Origin: an uncultured Actinomycetes bacterium
GTDB taxonomy: Bacteria > Actinomycetota > Thermoleophilia > Gaiellales > F1-60-MAGs149
Assembly (NCBI GenBank): GCA_903960645.1
Contig: CAJCBN010000243.1
Span: forward strand, 1 to 5,848
Length of the DNA stretch: 5,848 bases
Reading direction: 5' to 3'
The first letter of the stretch is position 1; each line of letters opens with the position of its first letter. Under the pieces are notes generated by a model, which was not told where the DNA came from, did not search any database, and saw nothing but the letters and a program-made list of their open reading frames with translations. The position numbers and the translations under genes were made by a program. Of the stretch, positions 4,992 through 5,848 are shown one piece after another.

Positions 4992-5848
4992 ATGGCAGCC
5001 ACCCCCGGGGAATCCAAGCGAAGCGCGTTCGCCGCGGCGCAGCCGATCAGCCGTGACGTGGTCGTGCCCGAGTACCCGGAGTTGGGCCTGATCGCCTTCG
5101 ACAGTCCCAACGACCCGACGCCGTCGATCCGCATCGACGCCGGGCGCGTGGTCGAGCTCGATGGCGTACAGGAGGCCGACTTCGACCTGATCGATGCCTT
5201 CCTCGCCGCCCACGGCATCAACGTTGCCGTGGCCGAGGAGGCGATGGCGATCGACGACCTCGCCTTCGCGCGCATGATCTGCGGGTACGAGACGCCGCGC
5301 ACCGAGATCCTGCGGCTCGTCGAGGGCATGACGCCGGCCAAGGTCGCCCGGGTCCTCGGCCTGCTGAGTCCGCTGGAACTGATGCAGGCGATGGCGAAGA
5401 TGCGCGCCCGCCGCACGCCGTCGATCCAGGCGCACGTGACGAATCGCATCGACCACCCACTGCTGATCGCCGCCGACGCGGCGAGCGCGGTGGCGCTCGG
5501 CTTCCGCGAGCTCGAGGCCACGGTGCCCGTCCTCCGCGACGCGCCGCTGGTCGCCCTCGCCCTCCTGATCGGCAGCCAGGTCGCGGCTCCCGGCGCCCTC
5601 ACGCAGTGCTCGGTCGAAGAGAAGACGGAGCTCGAACTCGGCCTGCGCGGGCTCACGACCTACGCCGAGACCGTCTCGGTCTACGGCACCGAGCGGGTCT
5701 TCCTCGACGGCGATGACACACCGTGGTCGAAGTCGCTGCTCGCCGCCTCGTACGCCTCGCGCGGCCTCAAGATGCGTTTTACATCGGGCTCGGGCGCCGA
5801 GGTCCTGATGGGCGCGGCGGAGGGCAAGTCGCTGCTCTACCTGGAGGC
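4992..5848 (+). CDS. pduC: Coenzyme-B12-dependent diol/glycerol dehydratase large subunit (3' end outside the window)
   Basis: The first 285 residues of the catalytic alpha subunit of the adenosylcobalamin-dependent enzyme that converts 1,2-propanediol or glycerol to the aldehyde. The protein is usually about 550 residues, so roughly half is here. Recognised blocks: F36-D-S-P-N-D-P-x-P-S-I, DFDLIDAF (63-70), MTPAKV (113-118), KMRARRTPSIQAHVTN (136-151), GSQVAAPGALTQCS (194-207), YAETVSVYGTE (224-234) and DGDDTPWSKSLLAASYASRG (239-258). Gln146, His148, Glu175 and Glu226 line up, with a constant offset of five, with the Klebsiella active-site residues Gln141, His143, Glu170 and Glu221. The small subunits and reactivase would be expected downstream, out of view. 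The gene is divergent from the kinase with a 90-bp gap and is therefore first in its operon. Diol versus glycerol preference cannot be told from this part. Confidence 0.95.
   Translation, partial: MAATPGESKRSAFAAAQPISRDVVVPEYPELGLIAFDSPNDPTPSIRIDAGRVVELDGVQEADFDLIDAFLAAHGINVAVAEEAMAIDDLAFARMICGYETPRTEILRLVEGMTPAKVARVLGLLSPLELMQAMAKMRARRTPSIQAHVTNRIDHPLLIAADAASAVALGFRELEATVPVLRDAPLVALALLIGSQVAAPGALTQCSVEEKTELELGLRGLTTYAETVSVYGTERVFLDGDDTPWSKSLLAASYASRGLKMRFTSGSGAEVLMGAAEGKSLLYLE

Noticed and set aside
4961..5656. Long (231-codon) open frame on the minus strand opposite the diol dehydratase gene.
   Set aside because: It is antisense to an unmistakable pduC-like sequence; it is Ser/Arg/Ala-rich with no motif.

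Overview
The window is high-GC DNA (about 55 to 75 % in lines I counted by eye) from a bacterium, plausibly a deep-branching actinobacterium such as a Thermoleophilia-like lineage. That placement is low-confidence. It rests on GC content, Tat export, -10-like boxes placed for leaderless transcripts, and a tRNA without encoded CCA. No rRNA, CRISPR array, transposase or integrase is visible.

Layout from left to right: the 3' end of metW (+, cut by the window edge); csaA (-), tail-to-tail with metW; a 326-bp divergent intergenic region carrying a perfect 36-bp palindrome; a cytoplasmic FAD-dependent amine oxidase of normal domain order (+); a second, Tat-exported amine oxidase (-), tail-to-tail with the first; a CAU-anticodon tRNA (-), probably tRNA-Ile2; a 173-bp spacer; a phosphoribulokinase-like P-loop kinase (-); and, divergent from it, the 5' part of a coenzyme-B12-dependent diol/glycerol dehydratase large subunit (pduC-like, +), cut by the right edge.

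The standout is the exported amine oxidase at 2318-3664. The segment that normally closes an amine oxidase (the RW-x-x-DP-G-x-Y strand and the AGE / GA-x-x-SG FAD-binding end) is missing from its C-terminus. It sits instead at the N-terminus, directly after the Tat signal peptide and ahead of the GxGxxG nucleotide-binding motif. This is what a natural circular permutation would look like. The neighbouring oxidase has the conventional order, so the two can be aligned within this window.

The genes do not form one pathway. metW belongs to methionine synthesis, csaA to protein or RNA handling, the two oxidases to oxidation of unknown amines (one in the cytoplasm, one outside the membrane), and pduC starts a separate diol/glycerol operon running out of the window. 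Lines sampled from csaA through the second oxidase look lower in GC than metW, the kinase and pduC, so that block may have been acquired separately beside the tRNA.
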